Shown: piece after piece, positions 36,259 to 48,105 of the stretch
Position numbering within the stretch: the stretch's first letter is position 1
Layout: each line of letters opens with the position of its first letter
NCBI RefSeq assembly: GCF_020023735.2
Contig: NZ_CP076444.2
Location: 635,501 to 699,500 of the forward strand
Direction of reading: 5' to 3'
Source: Mycoavidus sp. HKI
Lineage (GTDB): Bacteria > Pseudomonadota > Gammaproteobacteria > Burkholderiales > Burkholderiaceae
DNA: 64,000 bases
Program-made: the position numbers and the translations under genes
Notes under the pieces: generated by a model
Databases searched by the model: none
Told to the model about the DNA's origin: nothing
Seen by the model: the letters and a program-made list of their open reading frames with translations, nothing else

Positions 36259-37592
36259 AGCCAGTAATTGCCCTAGTAGGGCGCCCCAATGTCGGCAAAT
36301 CAACTTTATTTAATCGCCTGACGCGCTCGCGTGATGCGCTAGTTGCCAATTTACCTGGCTTAACGCGAGATCGCCATTACGGTGAGGGCCGTTTAGGTGA
36401 GCGACCCTATTTAGTGGTGGATACGGGGGGCTTCGAGCCAGTCGTCAAAGAGGGCATCGTCCACCAAATGGCGCGTCAGACACAGCAAGCCATAGATGAG
36501 GCAGATGTAGTTGTTTTCATCGTAGATGCCCGCCAAGGAATGACGCCGCAGGATAGTTTGATTGCTGATCATCTACGTAAGACCGGACGGCCATTGAGTT
36601 TAGTGGTGAATAAAGCCGAAGGAATGAAGCATAGCGCGGTAGTTGCTGATTTCTATGAGCTTGGTTTAGGTGAGCCCTGTGCGATTTCATCGGCACATGG
36701 GGAAGGCGTGCGCGACATGATAGAGCATGCCCTCGAACTTGCTTATGCTGGGCGTGCGGATGAAAGTGAGGCCGATAATGCAGCGCATGGTGTTAAAATT
36801 GCAATTGTCGGCCGTCCTAATGTAGGTAAATCAACGTTGGTGAATACGTTGCTTGGCGAAGAACGCGTTATTGCGTTTGATATGCCGGGGACAACTCGCG
36901 ATTCAATCTATATTGATTTTGAGCGGCAAGGACGGCCTTACACGCTGATTGATACAGCGGGCTTGCGTCGTCGTGGTAAAGTGTTTGAAGCAGTTGAAAA
37001 ATTTTCGGTAGTTAAAACCCTGCAAGCTATTTCTGATGCAAATGTTGTTGTGCTTTTGCTTGACGCATGTCAGGATATCAGCGAGCAAGACGCGCATATT
37101 GCGGGTTTTGTGATTGAACAGGGGCGGGCATTAGTCGTTGGCGTTAATAAATGGGATGGGCTTGATGCTCATACGCGCGAGCGTTTTAAAACTGAGTTAA
37201 CACGACAATTACAATTTCTCGATTTCGCGAAGTTTCACTTTATTTCGGCGACAAAAAAAATCGGCATCGATCCGTTGGTACATTCGGTTGACGACGCATA
37301 TGCAGCGGCAATGGCAGATTTGCCAACACCGAAGTTGACGCGGGCGTTGATCGAGGCAGTTGAGTTTCAGCAGCCACGTCGCAAGGGGCCGGTACGACCA
37401 AAGTTGCGCTATGCGCATCAGGGCGGTCAGAATCCGCCGATTATTATTATCCATGGGAATGCGCTTGACGCGATAACAGATTCTTATCGGCGTTACCTTG
37501 AACGAAGATTTCGCGAAACATTTGCGTTGACGGGTACTCCATTAAGAGTAGAGTTCCGATCAGGGCGCAATCCTTACGTTGACAGAAAGTAG
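36255..37592 (+). CDS. der: Ribosome assembly GTPase Der (EngA)
   Basis: Der is an essential double GTPase for 50S assembly. The 445-residue protein shows two G domains. The first has [12 protein letters not shown] (about 8-19), DTGGFE and NKAEG. The second has [12 protein letters not shown] (about 190), [10 protein letters not shown] and NKWDGL. A C-terminal KH-like domain ends [11 protein letters not shown]. It overlaps bamB by 4 bases. An AT-rich spacer with a short tandem repeat follows before hfq. Confidence 0.98.
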   Translation: MKPVIALVGRPNVGKSTLFNRLTRSRDALVANLPGLTRDRHYGEGRLGERPYLVVDTGGFEPVVKEGIVHQMARQTQQAIDEADVVVFIVDARQGMTPQDSLIADHLRKTGRPLSLVVNKAEGMKHSAVVADFYELGLGEPCAISSAHGEGVRDMIEHALELAYAGRADESEADNAAHGVKIAIVGRPNVGKSTLVNTLLGEERVIAFDMPGTTRDSIYIDFERQGRPYTLIDTAGLRRRGKVFEAVEKFSVVKTLQAISDANVVVLLLDACQDISEQDAHIAGFVIEQGRALVVGVNKWDGLDAHTRERFKTELTRQLQFLDFAKFHFISATKKIGIDPLVHSVDDAYAAAMADLPTPKLTRALIEAVEFQQPRRKGPVRPKLRYAHQGGQNPPIIIIHGNALDAITDSYRRYLERRFRETFALTGTPLRVEFRSGRNPYVDRK

Positions 37593-37597
37593 GGCAT

Positions 37598-37623
37598 AAT
37601 TTTTTAAATTAATTTTTTAAATT
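37598..37623. repeat. 13-bp tandem duplication in the der-hfq spacer
   Basis: AATTTTTTAAATT occurs twice head to tail just after der, in a very AT-rich spacer that should also carry the hfq promoter. It is probably a replication-slippage product. Confidence 0.7.
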
Positions 37624-37745
37624 AATTAGAAATGAATTTTGCTTCACTTAGTAAATTGGCTGTAGTTATAATAGCTGGCTGAAATTAGAATTTTTTAATA
37701 TTTTGATTTATTAATCCAATCGCAAAAAGCAAAATGGAGTTTACT

Positions 37746-37988
37746 ATGAGTAATAAAGGGCAACTATTACAAGACCCGTTTCTGAACGCACTGCGTAAAG
37801 AACATGTGCCGGTGTCAATTTATCTTGTTAACGGCATTAAATTGCAAGGTAATGTTGAATCTTTTGACCAATATGTAGTATTGCTAAAAAATACCGTAAC
37901 CCAGATGGTATATAAACACGCAATCTCTACCGTGGTACCTGCTCGTCCAGTCAATTTCTCTACAGATGCTGACGCAGCTCAGGACTAA
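37746..37988 (+). CDS. hfq: RNA chaperone Hfq
   Basis: Hfq is a hexameric Sm-like protein that pairs small RNAs with mRNAs. The 80-residue product has Sm1 ([20 protein letters not shown], then [20 protein letters not shown]) and Sm2 ([15 protein letters not shown]), both with the expected invariant residues, and a short acidic tail. ATG 37746 is preceded by GGAG at a good distance; an in-frame ATG four codons earlier is unlikely. Normally hflX follows; here the end of hfq runs into hflK instead. Confidence 0.97.
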   Translation: MSNKGQLLQDPFLNALRKEHVPVSIYLVNGIKLQGNVESFDQYVVLLKNTVTQMVYKHAISTVVPARPVNFSTDADAAQD

Positions 37989-39336
37989 AACGCTGTCTGG
38001 AAACGGGTGGTTTTCGGTTGTGCATAAACGGGCCCGGTTAGGCTTTGATCGTTTGCAAGGGCAAAGATTGGAAATCAACGGGGCCGTTAATAGCCGCAAT
38101 AATCCACCCGATTTGGATGAGCTTTGGCGCGACTTCAACCGCCGTTTAAGCCGCTTGTTTGGACTAAAAGAGGCGGCTAATGGCGGGCGTGGTCCATTTG
38201 GCGGGGGCAAAAATAACCGTTACTATGGCATTGGGATTGGGTGTGCCCTCCTGCTGGCTATTTGGCTGGGCAGTGGTGCCTATATTGTAGGAGAGGGTCA
38301 GGCAGGCGTGATTACGCAGCTTGGAAGCTATAAATATACGACCACCTCGACTGGCATCCGGTGGCATTTGCCCTATCCATTCCAGTCATGTACATTGGTT
38401 GATCTGATCCCGGCGCAGCCGGTTGAAATCGGCGGCAATAAAAGCAATGAGTTGGCTGGCGTTAAAGCTTCGCCAATGCTGACGCGAGATGGCAAGCTCG
38501 TCGATGCGCGTTTTACTATACGCTATCAGATCAAAGATGCTCATGCCTTTCTCTTTAATAATGTCGATGCGCAGGCTAGCATTGCGCAGGCAGGCGAAGC
38601 CGCTGCTCGCGCGGTTTTGGGCAAACTCAAACTAGACGATCTGCTCTCTCACAGTCGTGAAACGGCGGTGTTTGAACTCAAGCAAAAGCTGCAAAATAGG
38701 CTGGATCTGTACCACACAGGCATTCTCATTAAAGATGTGACAATGCAAACGATACGGTGGCCCGCGCAGATACAGGCGGCATTTGATGATGCGCTTAAGG
38801 CAACGCAAGAGAACGAACGTCAAAAGAAGCAGGCCAACGCGCATAGCGATGCACTCCTAGCGCGCGCGCGCGCGGACGTTGCACAGATGATTAATGAGGC
38901 TGAGGGTCATAAGGCACGTGTGATCGCTCAGGCGCAAGGGGATGCAGAGCGTTTTAAGCAAGTCTTTGCTGAATATTTAAAAGCGCCGGCGGTCATTCGC
39001 GAGCACCTGTACTTGGAAACGATGCAGCAAGTCTATGGCAATGCAACTAAAGTGTTGGTAGATAACAAAATGACTAGCGCTCTAATCCATCTGCCGCTTG
39101 ATAAGCTATTGGCAAACAGCGCAGTGCCTCAGACTGCAACGCCTGATGCAAGTCCAAGCAAAGGGCCTGCGGCTACAGCAAAGGGAGCGGCAGGCGCGGC
39201 TCATGTGGCTGGACAGTCGCCGGCGCCGTCGGCCGATCGTCAGCAAGCAACTGGCCCTACTACGCCAGCGAGCGCTAATCCGGCGAGTCTACGCGACATG
39301 CTGCGCACTCGGGACCGTAACGATGATGGACGTTAA
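37966..39336 (+). CDS. hflK: HflK, FtsH protease-modulating membrane protein
   Basis: HflK and HflC form a large SPFH-family cage around FtsH in the inner membrane. The protein has [20 protein letters not shown] (about 49-68), a Gly-rich stretch, one membrane helix ([20 protein letters not shown]), then the SPFH domain. Conserved parts include [26 protein letters not shown] and the coiled coil with [21 protein letters not shown]. The tail is Ala/Pro/Ser-rich. The first ~45 residues do not resemble other HflK N-termini. The ATG at 37966 lies 23 bases inside hfq, and a GTG at 38020 is also in frame. The gene hflX, usual between hfq and hflK, is gone, so this N-terminus probably arose at a deletion joint. 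Confidence 0.9.
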   Translation: MLTQLRTKTLSGNGWFSVVHKRARLGFDRLQGQRLEINGAVNSRNNPPDLDELWRDFNRRLSRLFGLKEAANGGRGPFGGGKNNRYYGIGIGCALLLAIWLGSGAYIVGEGQAGVITQLGSYKYTTTSTGIRWHLPYPFQSCTLVDLIPAQPVEIGGNKSNELAGVKASPMLTRDGKLVDARFTIRYQIKDAHAFLFNNVDAQASIAQAGEAAARAVLGKLKLDDLLSHSRETAVFELKQKLQNRLDLYHTGILIKDVTMQTIRWPAQIQAAFDDALKATQENERQKKQANAHSDALLARARADVAQMINEAEGHKARVIAQAQGDAERFKQVFAEYLKAPAVIREHLYLETMQQVYGNATKVLVDNKMTSALIHLPLDKLLANSAVPQTATPDASPSKGPAATAKGAAGAAHVAGQSPAPSADRQQATGPTTPASANPASLRDMLRTRDRNDDGR

Positions 39337-39361
39337 TGCGGTGAAAGGACAAAAATTCAAG

Positions 39362-40246
39362 ATGAACCGAATCGCCCTATTGATTGCCTTTTTCTTTGCA
39401 CTGACCTTGGGGGCCTCAACGTTGTTGGTGGTGGACCAGCGTCAATATGCTGTGGTCGTTTCTGGGCTGGGTAGCCTCAAGCGAGTGATTAGCGCTCCCG
39501 GTCTTTACTGGAAATTGCCGCTGCCATTTGACCGAGTCATGTTATTGGATAAACGGACGCAAACTGTGACGGCTCAGAATCCAGAGCATTATTTGACGGC
39601 CGATAAAAAACAAGTATTAGTCAGGCTATATATTAAATGGCGCATTACTGATCCAGATAAATACTTTAGTCACTTTCGTCACGAATTGGCGCCTGCGCAG
39701 AGTCAATTATTGCAATTGGCACACACGGCACTCAATGCAGAATTCGGGCAACACTCGGTAGCTGAGTTGGTCGCCAACAACGACAATCGGATAATGCACG
39801 CCGTGCAGACACAAATCGCGCGTGAAACAAGCATGTTGGGCATTGAGATTGCCGATATATCCATGACTCACCTGGATTTTCCGGCAGAGTTGAATGATGC
39901 GATATACAAACAGATGGGAGTCGAGCGCACAGAGGCCGCTCACCAATTACGTTCGGCGGGCATGGTTGAGGCTGCTGAAGAGCGTTCCTATGCCGACCGT
40001 CAGCGTGAAATGATCTTGGCGCAAGGTTATAAACGAGCGCAGATGGTGAAGGGCAACGGCGATGCGCAAGCCATTGCAATTTATGCAAGCGCGTTCGGAC
40101 GTGATCCACAATTCTATCGTTTTTACAAAAGTCTTGATGCTTATCGGCAGACTTTTCGTGAACGTGATGTGATCGTGGTTGACCCAACGAGCGACTTCTT
40201 CCGCTTTATGCATAGTTCGGCAGGAATGCCAAGTAGCAAGCGCTAA
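39362..40246 (+). CDS. hflC: HflC, FtsH protease-modulating membrane protein
   Basis: This is the partner of HflK in the SPFH cage. The 294-residue protein begins MNRIALLIAFFFALTLGAST (membrane helix), then VDQRQYAVVVSGLGSLKRV, PGLYWKLPLPFDRV and IKWRITDPDKYF. Later come VQTQIARETSMLGIEIADI, SYADRQREMILAQGYKRAQ and the conserved end FRFMHSS. I take ATG 39362 as start since homology begins there; the frame is open much further upstream as a shadow of hflK. The FtsH gene itself is not in the window. Confidence 0.95.
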   Translation: MNRIALLIAFFFALTLGASTLLVVDQRQYAVVVSGLGSLKRVISAPGLYWKLPLPFDRVMLLDKRTQTVTAQNPEHYLTADKKQVLVRLYIKWRITDPDKYFSHFRHELAPAQSQLLQLAHTALNAEFGQHSVAELVANNDNRIMHAVQTQIARETSMLGIEIADISMTHLDFPAELNDAIYKQMGVERTEAAHQLRSAGMVEAAEERSYADRQREMILAQGYKRAQMVKGNGDAQAIAIYASAFGRDPQFYRFYKSLDAYRQTFRERDVIVVDPTSDFFRFMHSSAGMPSSKR

Positions 40247-40247
40247 A

Positions 40248-41689
<1,442 letters not shown>

Positions 41690-41800
41690 TACAAAAATGC
41701 ATGCAGCAAATGCATGCTAACTTCACCGGGGTAATCTAGATCAAGTAAAGTTAAAGGAATGGTTTGATGACTCAGAAAAATCAAGCTGAGTGTTGATACA

Positions 41801-44107
41801 TCATACCCGCGGCCCTTTCAGTTTTGCAAAAGCCGTGGCCATCGCACCAGCAGGTTCTGGTTTGCGCTCATGTCGTTGCGGATTACGAGGCGGCTGCGCG
41901 ACGCTTTTAGTCGCCGGCGCCTCATCATCAAGCCGCATTGTCAAAGCAATCCGTTGTCGTTTTAAATCAACTTCAAGCACCTTAACGCGTACTACTTGGC
42001 CCGCTTTGACGATCTCGTGCGGATCTTTGATAAAGCGGCTCGACAGCGCAGAGACATGCACTAAGCCATCTTGATGCACACCAATGTCAACAAAAGCGCC
42101 AAAGGCAGCGACATTGGTGACCACTCCTTCAAGCACCATACCCGGTGTTAAGTCGCTTAATTTTTCAACGCCCTCACGAAAACTCGCTGTTTTAAATTCA
42201 GGACGCGGGTCCCGCCCTGGTTTTTCAAGTTCAACCAGAATATCGCGCACGGTTGGCAGCCCAAAGCGTTCATTAACGAATTCACTTGGCGAGAGGGGGG
42301 CTAATACTTCGCGCTTGCCGATGATCGCCGTAATAGGCTTGCCTAGCTTTGAAAGAATACGTTCAATGATTGGGTAGGCTTCTGGGTGGACGGCCGATTG
42401 ATCTAGCGGATTCTCGCCGCCATTGACGCGCAAAAACCCTGCCGCTTGCTCAAACGTCTTGTCGCCTAAACGGGGTACCTTCTTCAAATGAGCGCGCGAA
42501 GCGAACGGGCCATTGAGGTCACGGTAATCGACAATATTGCGCGCTAGCGTACTGTTTAGCCCAGATACACGCGTCAGTAACGCAGAAGATGCGGTATTTA
42601 AATCGACCCCGACAGCATTCACGCAGTCTTCAACTACGGCATCCAGGGTGCGGGCTAATTCGCGCTGGTTAACATCATGCTGATATTGGCCAACGCCGAT
42701 TGCTTTGGGTTCTATTTTTACTAATTCAGCGAGAGGATCTTGCAAACGTCGTGCGATAGAGACCGCACCTCGTAACGAAACGTCGAGCTCGGGGAATTCA
42801 TGAGCGGCAAATTCAGACGCAGAATAAACCGACGCGCCCGCTTCTGAGACGATAAGCTTTTGCAGTTTTAATTCAGGATGGCGCTGGATTAATTCGCTCG
42901 CTAGCTTATCCGTTTCACGCGAAGCCGTGCCATTGCCAATGCTAATTAGGCTCGCTTGGGTTGTTTGAGCAAGGCGCGCGAGTTTGGCAATCGAGCCATG
43001 CCAATCCCGCCGGGGCTCATGTGGATAAATGGTATCTGTTGCAAGTAATTTGCCGGTACGGTCAACAATCGCAACTTTGACACCGGTACGTAGTCCCGGA
43101 TCGAGACCCATCACTGCCAGCGGACCGGCCGGCGCGGCTAACAGTAAATCTTTCAAATTGCGGGCGAAGACCAGGATTGCATCATGCTCAGCCTGCTCGC
43201 GCAATTGCGTGAGAAGCTCATTTTCTAGCTGAGGCTGAACTTTTACGCGCCAACACCAGCGGCAGACACTGGCAAGCCAGATATCGGCAGCCCGGTTGCG
43301 CTGCACAATACCGACATGCTCCGCAATCATCGCTTCACCTGGATGAGGCATTTGCGTTTCAAGTATCTCCTCTAGGGTCAGCTTGAGCTGCAACACTCCG
43401 GTGCCACGTCCACGAAAAAGCGCCAGCGCGCGGTGTGACGGTATCAGACGGATGCTTTGTGCATAATTGTAGTAATCGCGGAATTTCTCGCCCTCATCCT
43501 GCGTATTGCCAGCAATCACGGTCGATGACACGATACCTTGCTGCCATAAATAATCGCGTAACTTACTGAGCAACTCTGCCGTTTCAGCGAATTGCTCAGA
43601 TAAAATATCTCGTGCGCCATCAAGCGCAGCTTTAACATCTGGAATGTTATGTTCGGCATTCACAAAGCGTTCTGCTTCATGCTGCGGCTCAAGCGACGGG
43701 TCTGATAGCAGGGCGTGTGCGAGTGGTTCAAGCCCCGCCTCGCGGGCAATTTGAGCGCGTGTTCTACGTTTGGGCTTATACGGTAAATAAAGATCTTCTA
43801 ATAGTTGCTTACTCTCCGCGGCGTTAATTGCGTTACGCAAAGTCTCTGTCAGTTTGCCTTGTTCTTCGATACTGTTCAGGATGGTTGCGCGCCGCGCTTC
43901 GAGTTCACGCAAATATACCAGCCGCGTATCCAATGTGCGCAATTGGGTATCGTCAAGGTTACCGGTTGCCTCCTTGCGATAGCGTGCAATAAAAGGAACG
44001 GTAGCACCGCCATCTAATAATTGCACTGCCGCCGCAATTTGCTGTGGCGCAACGGCAAGTTCAGTGGCAATGCGTTGGATAAGGGCAAGAGTGATGTTAT
44101 CCGTCAT
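41801..44107 (-). CDS. tex: Transcription accessory protein Tex (S1 RNA-binding)
   Basis: Tex is a conserved nucleic-acid-binding protein affecting transcription. The 768-residue length is normal. It has an N-terminal helical domain ([17 protein letters not shown] near 35) and an RNase H-like YqgF domain ([20 protein letters not shown] near 330). Helix-hairpin-helix motifs are seen around 500 ([38 protein letters not shown]). The C-terminal S1 domain is [20 protein letters not shown] with GLVHVSALS. The gene converges with purA. The Pro/Lys-rich tail after the S1 domain is short and variable in this family. Confidence 0.96.
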   Translation of the reverse strand: MTDNITLALIQRIATELAVAPQQIAAAVQLLDGGATVPFIARYRKEATGNLDDTQLRTLDTRLVYLRELEARRATILNSIEEQGKLTETLRNAINAAESKQLLEDLYLPYKPKRRTRAQIAREAGLEPLAHALLSDPSLEPQHEAERFVNAEHNIPDVKAALDGARDILSEQFAETAELLSKLRDYLWQQGIVSSTVIAGNTQDEGEKFRDYYNYAQSIRLIPSHRALALFRGRGTGVLQLKLTLEEILETQMPHPGEAMIAEHVGIVQRNRAADIWLASVCRWCWRVKVQPQLENELLTQLREQAEHDAILVFARNLKDLLLAAPAGPLAVMGLDPGLRTGVKVAIVDRTGKLLATDTIYPHEPRRDWHGSIAKLARLAQTTQASLISIGNGTASRETDKLASELIQRHPELKLQKLIVSEAGASVYSASEFAAHEFPELDVSLRGAVSIARRLQDPLAELVKIEPKAIGVGQYQHDVNQRELARTLDAVVEDCVNAVGVDLNTASSALLTRVSGLNSTLARNIVDYRDLNGPFASRAHLKKVPRLGDKTFEQAAGFLRVNGGENPLDQSAVHPEAYPIIERILSKLGKPITAIIGKREVLAPLSPSEFVNERFGLPTVRDILVELEKPGRDPRPEFKTASFREGVEKLSDLTPGMVLEGVVTNVAAFGAFVDIGVHQDGLVHVSALSSRFIKDPHEIVKAGQVVRVKVLEVDLKRQRIALTMRLDDEAPATKSVAQPPRNPQRHERKPEPAGAMATAFAKLKGPRV

Positions 44108-44304
44108 AAGTCAAACTTCGATCGATTGAAGAGCCAGTTGGCTGCAAATTTGTCATTTTGCCATAGGCCGCTCCTAGGTTTTAAAACATTCATTGTTTTC
44201 GAAGAGTTTATGCAGCCCTAACCCAGAAAGCCATATCTGGCAATAGATGAAAGTTGATTGCTATAAATGAGCTAAGCAACTAAGAACGCGTTAGAATCCT
44301 CTCT

Positions 44305-44847
44305 ATGTTCTATTCATTTCTTGCCATTCTTTTTTTGGCGCTCTCTTTAGGCGTACGCGCTGATGATGGTGTGCAGGCTATGCTTGATGCACGCCAAGCA
44401 GCGCTTGATGAGCGTGCCGCGGCACTCGATTACGGCTACGCATTCGAGCAGCATCATTGCTATTCTCGTTTTTTTGTTAATTATTGCTTAAATAAAACTC
44501 GTGCCAAGATGCATGACGATAGCGCTGCGCTGCGTAGAGAGCAGTTAGCACTTGATCGTGAATGGCGCGCGCTGCGCGCACAGCAGTATGCTGAACATTT
44601 AGCGCAACGGCGGGCGCAAGAAGCGGCTTCTTTGCCGCAGCGCAAAGCGCAAGAGCGACGCAACCAGGCGCGTTACCAAGATAAACAGGCTGACCATCGG
44701 CGTAAGCTAGAGCAAGCGCGTTTGCGTTCTGCACGTAGCGCCCAGCAAGTGGCGCGTTATGACGCCAAGCAACAAGCCGCGAAACGGCGTCAAGCAGCTC
44801 GCTCGGCGCAGCGTCAGCACAAGCCGGATTCAGATGCCGCTCAATGA
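44305..44847 (+). CDS. Exported coiled-coil protein of unknown function
   Basis: A 180-residue protein with a cleavable signal peptide (MFYSFLAILFLALSLGVRAD). The mature part is almost entirely helical and rich in Ala, Arg, Gln and Lys, with RQAALDERAAALDYGYAFEQ near the start. Two cysteines occur close together in HHCYSRFFVNYCLNKTR (about 51-62), probably a periplasmic disulfide. The very basic C-terminal half (RRQAARSAQRQHK) could bind nucleic acid, peptidoglycan or membranes. Similar uncharacterised exported proteins occur near dinG in Burkholderia, by recollection. The stop overlaps the next start by 14 bases, so it is co-transcribed with the helicase. Confidence 0.75.
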   Translation: MFYSFLAILFLALSLGVRADDGVQAMLDARQAALDERAAALDYGYAFEQHHCYSRFFVNYCLNKTRAKMHDDSAALRREQLALDREWRALRAQQYAEHLAQRRAQEAASLPQRKAQERRNQARYQDKQADHRRKLEQARLRSARSAQQVARYDAKQQAAKRRQAARSAQRQHKPDSDAAQ

Positions 44848-46834
44848 ATCGGAGCTAGCAAGCGGCTTGGATGCGCAACACACCGCTCAGCTTGAGCACC
44901 TCTTTGCGACAGATGGCCCGCTCGCGCGAAAGCTAGCGGGGTATCGTCCGCGCGCAGCCCAGCTTACGATGGCGCGGGCAGTTGCTGCGACCATTGAGAT
45001 AGGGGCTCGTAGCGACAGCACATTGCTGGTTGAGGCCGGCACTGGCACAGGTAAAACCTTCGCCTATCTGATCCCTGCTATTTTGTGGGGCGGCAAAGTC
45101 ATTATCTCGACCGGCACTAAGCATTTGCAGGATCAGCTCTTTGCGCGCGATATCCCGATGGTGCGTGATGCTTTGACGGCGCCGGTATCGGTTGCGATGC
45201 TCAAAGGCCGGGCCAACTATATTTGCCATCACTATTTGCAGCGCACCGCCAGTAGCGGTAGATTGCCCTCGCCACAAGACGCTGCCCAGTTACGCGACAT
45301 TATCCGTTTTGCCAAAATCACGCAAAGCGGCGACAAAGCAGAGCTTGCGACGGTGCCTGAAGCAGCTCCAGTCTGGGGACTGGTGACGTCAACGCGGGAG
45401 AATTGTCTCGGCCAGGAATGTTCGCACTATAAAGAGTGTTTTGTGATGCGCGCCCGCCGCGAAGCGCAGCAGGCCGATATAGTGGTGGTCAATCATCATC
45501 TCTTTTTTGCAGATATCATGCTGCGGGATAGCGGCGTAGCTGAGTTATTACCCAGCGCTAATACGGTTATCTTTGACGAAGCGCATCAATTACCCGCCAC
45601 CGCCACGCTTTTTTTTGGCGATGCCATTTCTACCAGTCAGTTTCTGGAGTTGGCGCGAGATATCACTGCTGAAGGGCTTCAGTCCGCACGCGATGCGGCT
45701 GACTGGGTCGATCTAGGGGCCATGCTTGGCCAAGCTGCACGTGATGTACGGCTTGCGTTTGAGACGCAAAGCGCCAAATTTCCGCTGGCTCAGCTCACCC
45801 CCGATCATCCTTTGCATGAGGCGCTTGCCGATTTAACGGCTCAGCTTGCCACCTTGATGGTGACGCTTGCAGCTCAAGCTGAGCGGGCCGAGCCCCTGCT
45901 TGCTTGTTTGCGGCGCACGCGTGAGTTGCATGATGCGCTGGAATATTTTCAGACAACTGCGCCGGCTCAAACAGATCAGGTCTGCTGGATCGAAGTTTTT
46001 TCACATACGGTGCAATTGCATATCACGCCACTGTCGATTGCCGAGATTTTTGAGAAGCAGCGCGCGGATACCCCACGTGCTTGGATTTTCACTTCAGCGA
46101 CGTTATCGGTTAAAGGTAATTTTAAGCACTATGCAGCGCAAATGGGGCTTGATGCAGACCGCTCAATGAGTTTACCCAGTCCATTCGATTATGCTCAGCA
46201 AGCTTTGTTATATGTGCCGCAAGGATTGCCGCAACCCGCTTCGCCCCATTTTATCGATGCGCTTTGGGAGGCTGTTTTACCCGTGCTTGAGGCCGCGGGT
46301 GGACGCGCTTTTGTTTTATGCACGACGTTGCGCGCTGTCAACCAAATTGCGCAGCGCTTACGCGCAGTCAGTCAAACGCGCACATGGAATTTTCCATTAT
46401 TGGTGCAAGGGGAAGCGAGCCGAGGAGAATTGCTTGAGCGTTTTCAACAAGCCGGCAATGCCATCTTAGTGGGAAGTCAAAGCTTTTGGGAAGGCGTGGA
46501 TGTCCGTGGCGGTGCTTTGTCACTGGTCATCATTGATAAATTGCCGTTCGCGCCACCCGATGATCCGGTGCTTGCGGCACGGCTTGCATTGCTTGAGAAG
46601 CAAGGGCTGAGTCCGTTTGTTGATTATCAATTACCGCAAGCGGTGATTGCCTTAAAGCAAGGTGCTGGCCGGTTGATTCGGGCTGAAACGGATCGAGGCG
46701 TATTGATGATTTGTGATTCGCGCTTGATTGATAAGCCGTATGGACGGCGGATTTGGCAAAGTTTGCCAGCGTTTAAACGTACGCGTGATTTGAGTGAAGT
46801 GCAGGCGTTTTTCGATGAAGCACAGCATGTGTGA
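44834..46834 (+). CDS. DinG-family (XPD-like) ATP-dependent DNA helicase
   Basis: A superfamily 2 Fe-S helicase of 666 residues, close to E. coli YoaA/DinG. Walker A is VEAGTGTGKTFAYLIPA (about 62-78). Four cysteines for a 4Fe-4S cluster lie in YICHHYLQR and CLGQECSHYKEC. VVNHHLFFADIM and the DEAH box VIFDEAHQLP follow, and motif VI-like QGAGRLIRAETDRGV lies near the end. Such enzymes unwind forked or damaged DNA during replication repair. The ATG at 44834 is the point where homology starts; it overlaps the coiled-coil gene. Confidence 0.93.
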   Translation: MPLNESELASGLDAQHTAQLEHLFATDGPLARKLAGYRPRAAQLTMARAVAATIEIGARSDSTLLVEAGTGTGKTFAYLIPAILWGGKVIISTGTKHLQDQLFARDIPMVRDALTAPVSVAMLKGRANYICHHYLQRTASSGRLPSPQDAAQLRDIIRFAKITQSGDKAELATVPEAAPVWGLVTSTRENCLGQECSHYKECFVMRARREAQQADIVVVNHHLFFADIMLRDSGVAELLPSANTVIFDEAHQLPATATLFFGDAISTSQFLELARDITAEGLQSARDAADWVDLGAMLGQAARDVRLAFETQSAKFPLAQLTPDHPLHEALADLTAQLATLMVTLAAQAERAEPLLACLRRTRELHDALEYFQTTAPAQTDQVCWIEVFSHTVQLHITPLSIAEIFEKQRADTPRAWIFTSATLSVKGNFKHYAAQMGLDADRSMSLPSPFDYAQQALLYVPQGLPQPASPHFIDALWEAVLPVLEAAGGRAFVLCTTLRAVNQIAQRLRAVSQTRTWNFPLLVQGEASRGELLERFQQAGNAILVGSQSFWEGVDVRGGALSLVIIDKLPFAPPDDPVLAARLALLEKQGLSPFVDYQLPQAVIALKQGAGRLIRAETDRGVLMICDSRLIDKPYGRRIWQSLPAFKRTRDLSEVQAFFDEAQHV

Positions 46835-46868
46835 AGATGATTCGCGTGCGTATTCATTCGTTCGCGAA

Positions 46869-46888
46869 GAAGCGGCGAAGTCCGCTTC
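46869..46888. terminator. Hairpin between convergent helicase and queF genes
   Basis: GAAGCGG and CCGCTTC form a 7-bp stem with a 6-base loop in the 86-base gap between the two convergent genes. There is no strong T-run on either side, so function as a terminator is uncertain. Confidence 0.4.
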
Positions 46889-46920
46889 GTATCGTTAAAC
46901 GCCCCTGAAGAGCGGCTGTA

Positions 46921-47745
46921 TTATTGGCGAGCGGTACGCATATTATTGGGTAGCGATAGATTGAAATTCGCTCTGAAAGGGTTAATATCAAGCCCGCCAC
47001 GCCGCGTATAGCGCGCATAGACGGCGAGTTTGTCCGGCCGGCAAATCTGCATGAGGTCCATAAAAATACGCTCAACGCATTGCTCGTGAAAGCCAGTATG
47101 CAGCCGATAAGAGATCAGATAGCGCAATAATCCGGCATGGTCAATTGGCGCGCCAGTATAGCGGATCTGAATGCTTGCCCAGTCAGGTTGGCCGGTGACT
47201 GGGCAGTTTGATTTGAGTAAATTAGAGACGAGCGTTTCTTCTATGTCAGCCTCGTTAAAGTGTGCTGATAATAATTCAGGCGCGATCTCATACTGATTGA
47301 TATCAAGGTCAAGCCGGTCAAGCAGCAAGCCATCAAGTTCTTGCCAGTGCACGGTGGCGAAAGCTGCGGGTTGAGTCAAAATAATGGACGCTGGCATGCC
47401 ACATAGTGCAGACAAATCATCACTGATCAGGGTGCGGACTTGATCTGCTGAGGCAAATTGTGTTTGGGCAAATGAGCCTAGATATAACTTGAGCGATTTT
47501 GATTCGACCAGGTTGGGTGATTCTGCTGGAATGACGATGCGCGCTAGCGCGATCTGAGGCTTGCCTCGTTCATTAAGCCATGATAGTTCATAGGCATTCC
47601 AAATATCGGCTCCCAAAAAAGGCAAAGCCGCTGAAATGCCAATTTGCTCGCGCAGCGGCTGGCGTGCAATCGGAAAAAGCAAGTTAGGGTCGTATGGTGT
47701 ACTGTATTCAGTCGCTTGACCAAGCGGGGACAGGTGCGGATGCAT
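46921..47745 (-). CDS. queF: NADPH-dependent 7-cyano-7-deazaguanine reductase
   Basis: QueF reduces the nitrile preQ0 to preQ1 for queuosine in tRNA. The 274-residue protein is the long, bidomain type. The first half holds the NADPH/substrate motif [12 protein letters not shown] (about 81-92). The second half has the nucleophile Cys181 in [20 protein letters not shown] with Asp188, then [20 protein letters not shown]. Early queuosine genes are not in this window. In Burkholderia, by recollection, ilvA lies between this gene and the FAD/Fe-S oxidoreductase; here an unknown lipoprotein gene takes that place. Confidence 0.96.
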   Translation of the reverse strand: MHPHLSPLGQATEYSTPYDPNLLFPIARQPLREQIGISAALPFLGADIWNAYELSWLNERGKPQIALARIVIPAESPNLVESKSLKLYLGSFAQTQFASADQVRTLISDDLSALCGMPASIILTQPAAFATVHWQELDGLLLDRLDLDINQYEIAPELLSAHFNEADIEETLVSNLLKSNCPVTGQPDWASIQIRYTGAPIDHAGLLRYLISYRLHTGFHEQCVERIFMDLMQICRPDKLAVYARYTRRGGLDINPFRANFNLSLPNNMRTARQ

Positions 47746-48024
47746 TGATTCTTAACCTAAAAATAACGGGTAGACTGGGGCGGCGCTCTCATCCCAGTGC
47801 GGTAGTCCAAGGGTAACTAAAAACTGTTGGAGTGCTGATGAAAAACAGCAATCATAGCGCTAAATTCCCTAAATATTCGGATAGTGCAACCTTATAGTAA
47901 AATTAGCCGGAACAGATGATTCAATGAATTGAACAAAATTAAGGGGAAAGCCTGTCAATTTGGTCCTTATCGACTTGATGGGCTTAGGTTGGTTAAATAC
48001 TTATTAAGGAGGCAGTTAAAAAAT
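47746..48024. promoter_or_regulatory. AT-rich spacer with strong Shine-Dalgarno before the unknown lipoprotein
   Basis: No gene is seen. The sequence turns AT-rich after about 47850. A full AAGGAGG Shine-Dalgarno lies at 48006-48012. The nearest ATG is 48025 (out of frame with the lipoprotein); the lipoprotein ATG at 48041 is 28 bases away, unusually far. Confidence 0.55.
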
Positions 48025-48105
48025 ATGAAAGAGAAATTTAATGAAGTCATTGATTGTTACGGTAATTCTAAGCTTAAGTGTGGTTGCTTGTGGAGGGGGA
48101 GATGA
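48025..48105 (+). other. Possible 26-codon leader ORF overlapping the lipoprotein start
   Basis: ATG 48025 lies 12 bases after the AAGGAGG at 48006-48012 and opens a frame reading MKEKFNEVIDCYGNSKLKCG, then six more codons to a TGA at 48103. It overlaps the lipoprotein start in a different frame. It could be a leader peptide controlling translation of the lipoprotein by coupling, or simply a chance frame using an ill-placed Shine-Dalgarno. Confidence 0.3.

Noticed and set aside
39098..39361. Upstream extension of hflC by 88 codons
   Set aside because: It is an out-of-frame shadow of the hflK 3' end; family similarity begins at ATG 39362.
41690..41800. Repeated ATGCATGC and a short ACTCAG/CTGAGT stem between purA and tex
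   Set aside because: Weak pairing and no T-run, not enough to call a terminator or a regulatory RNA.
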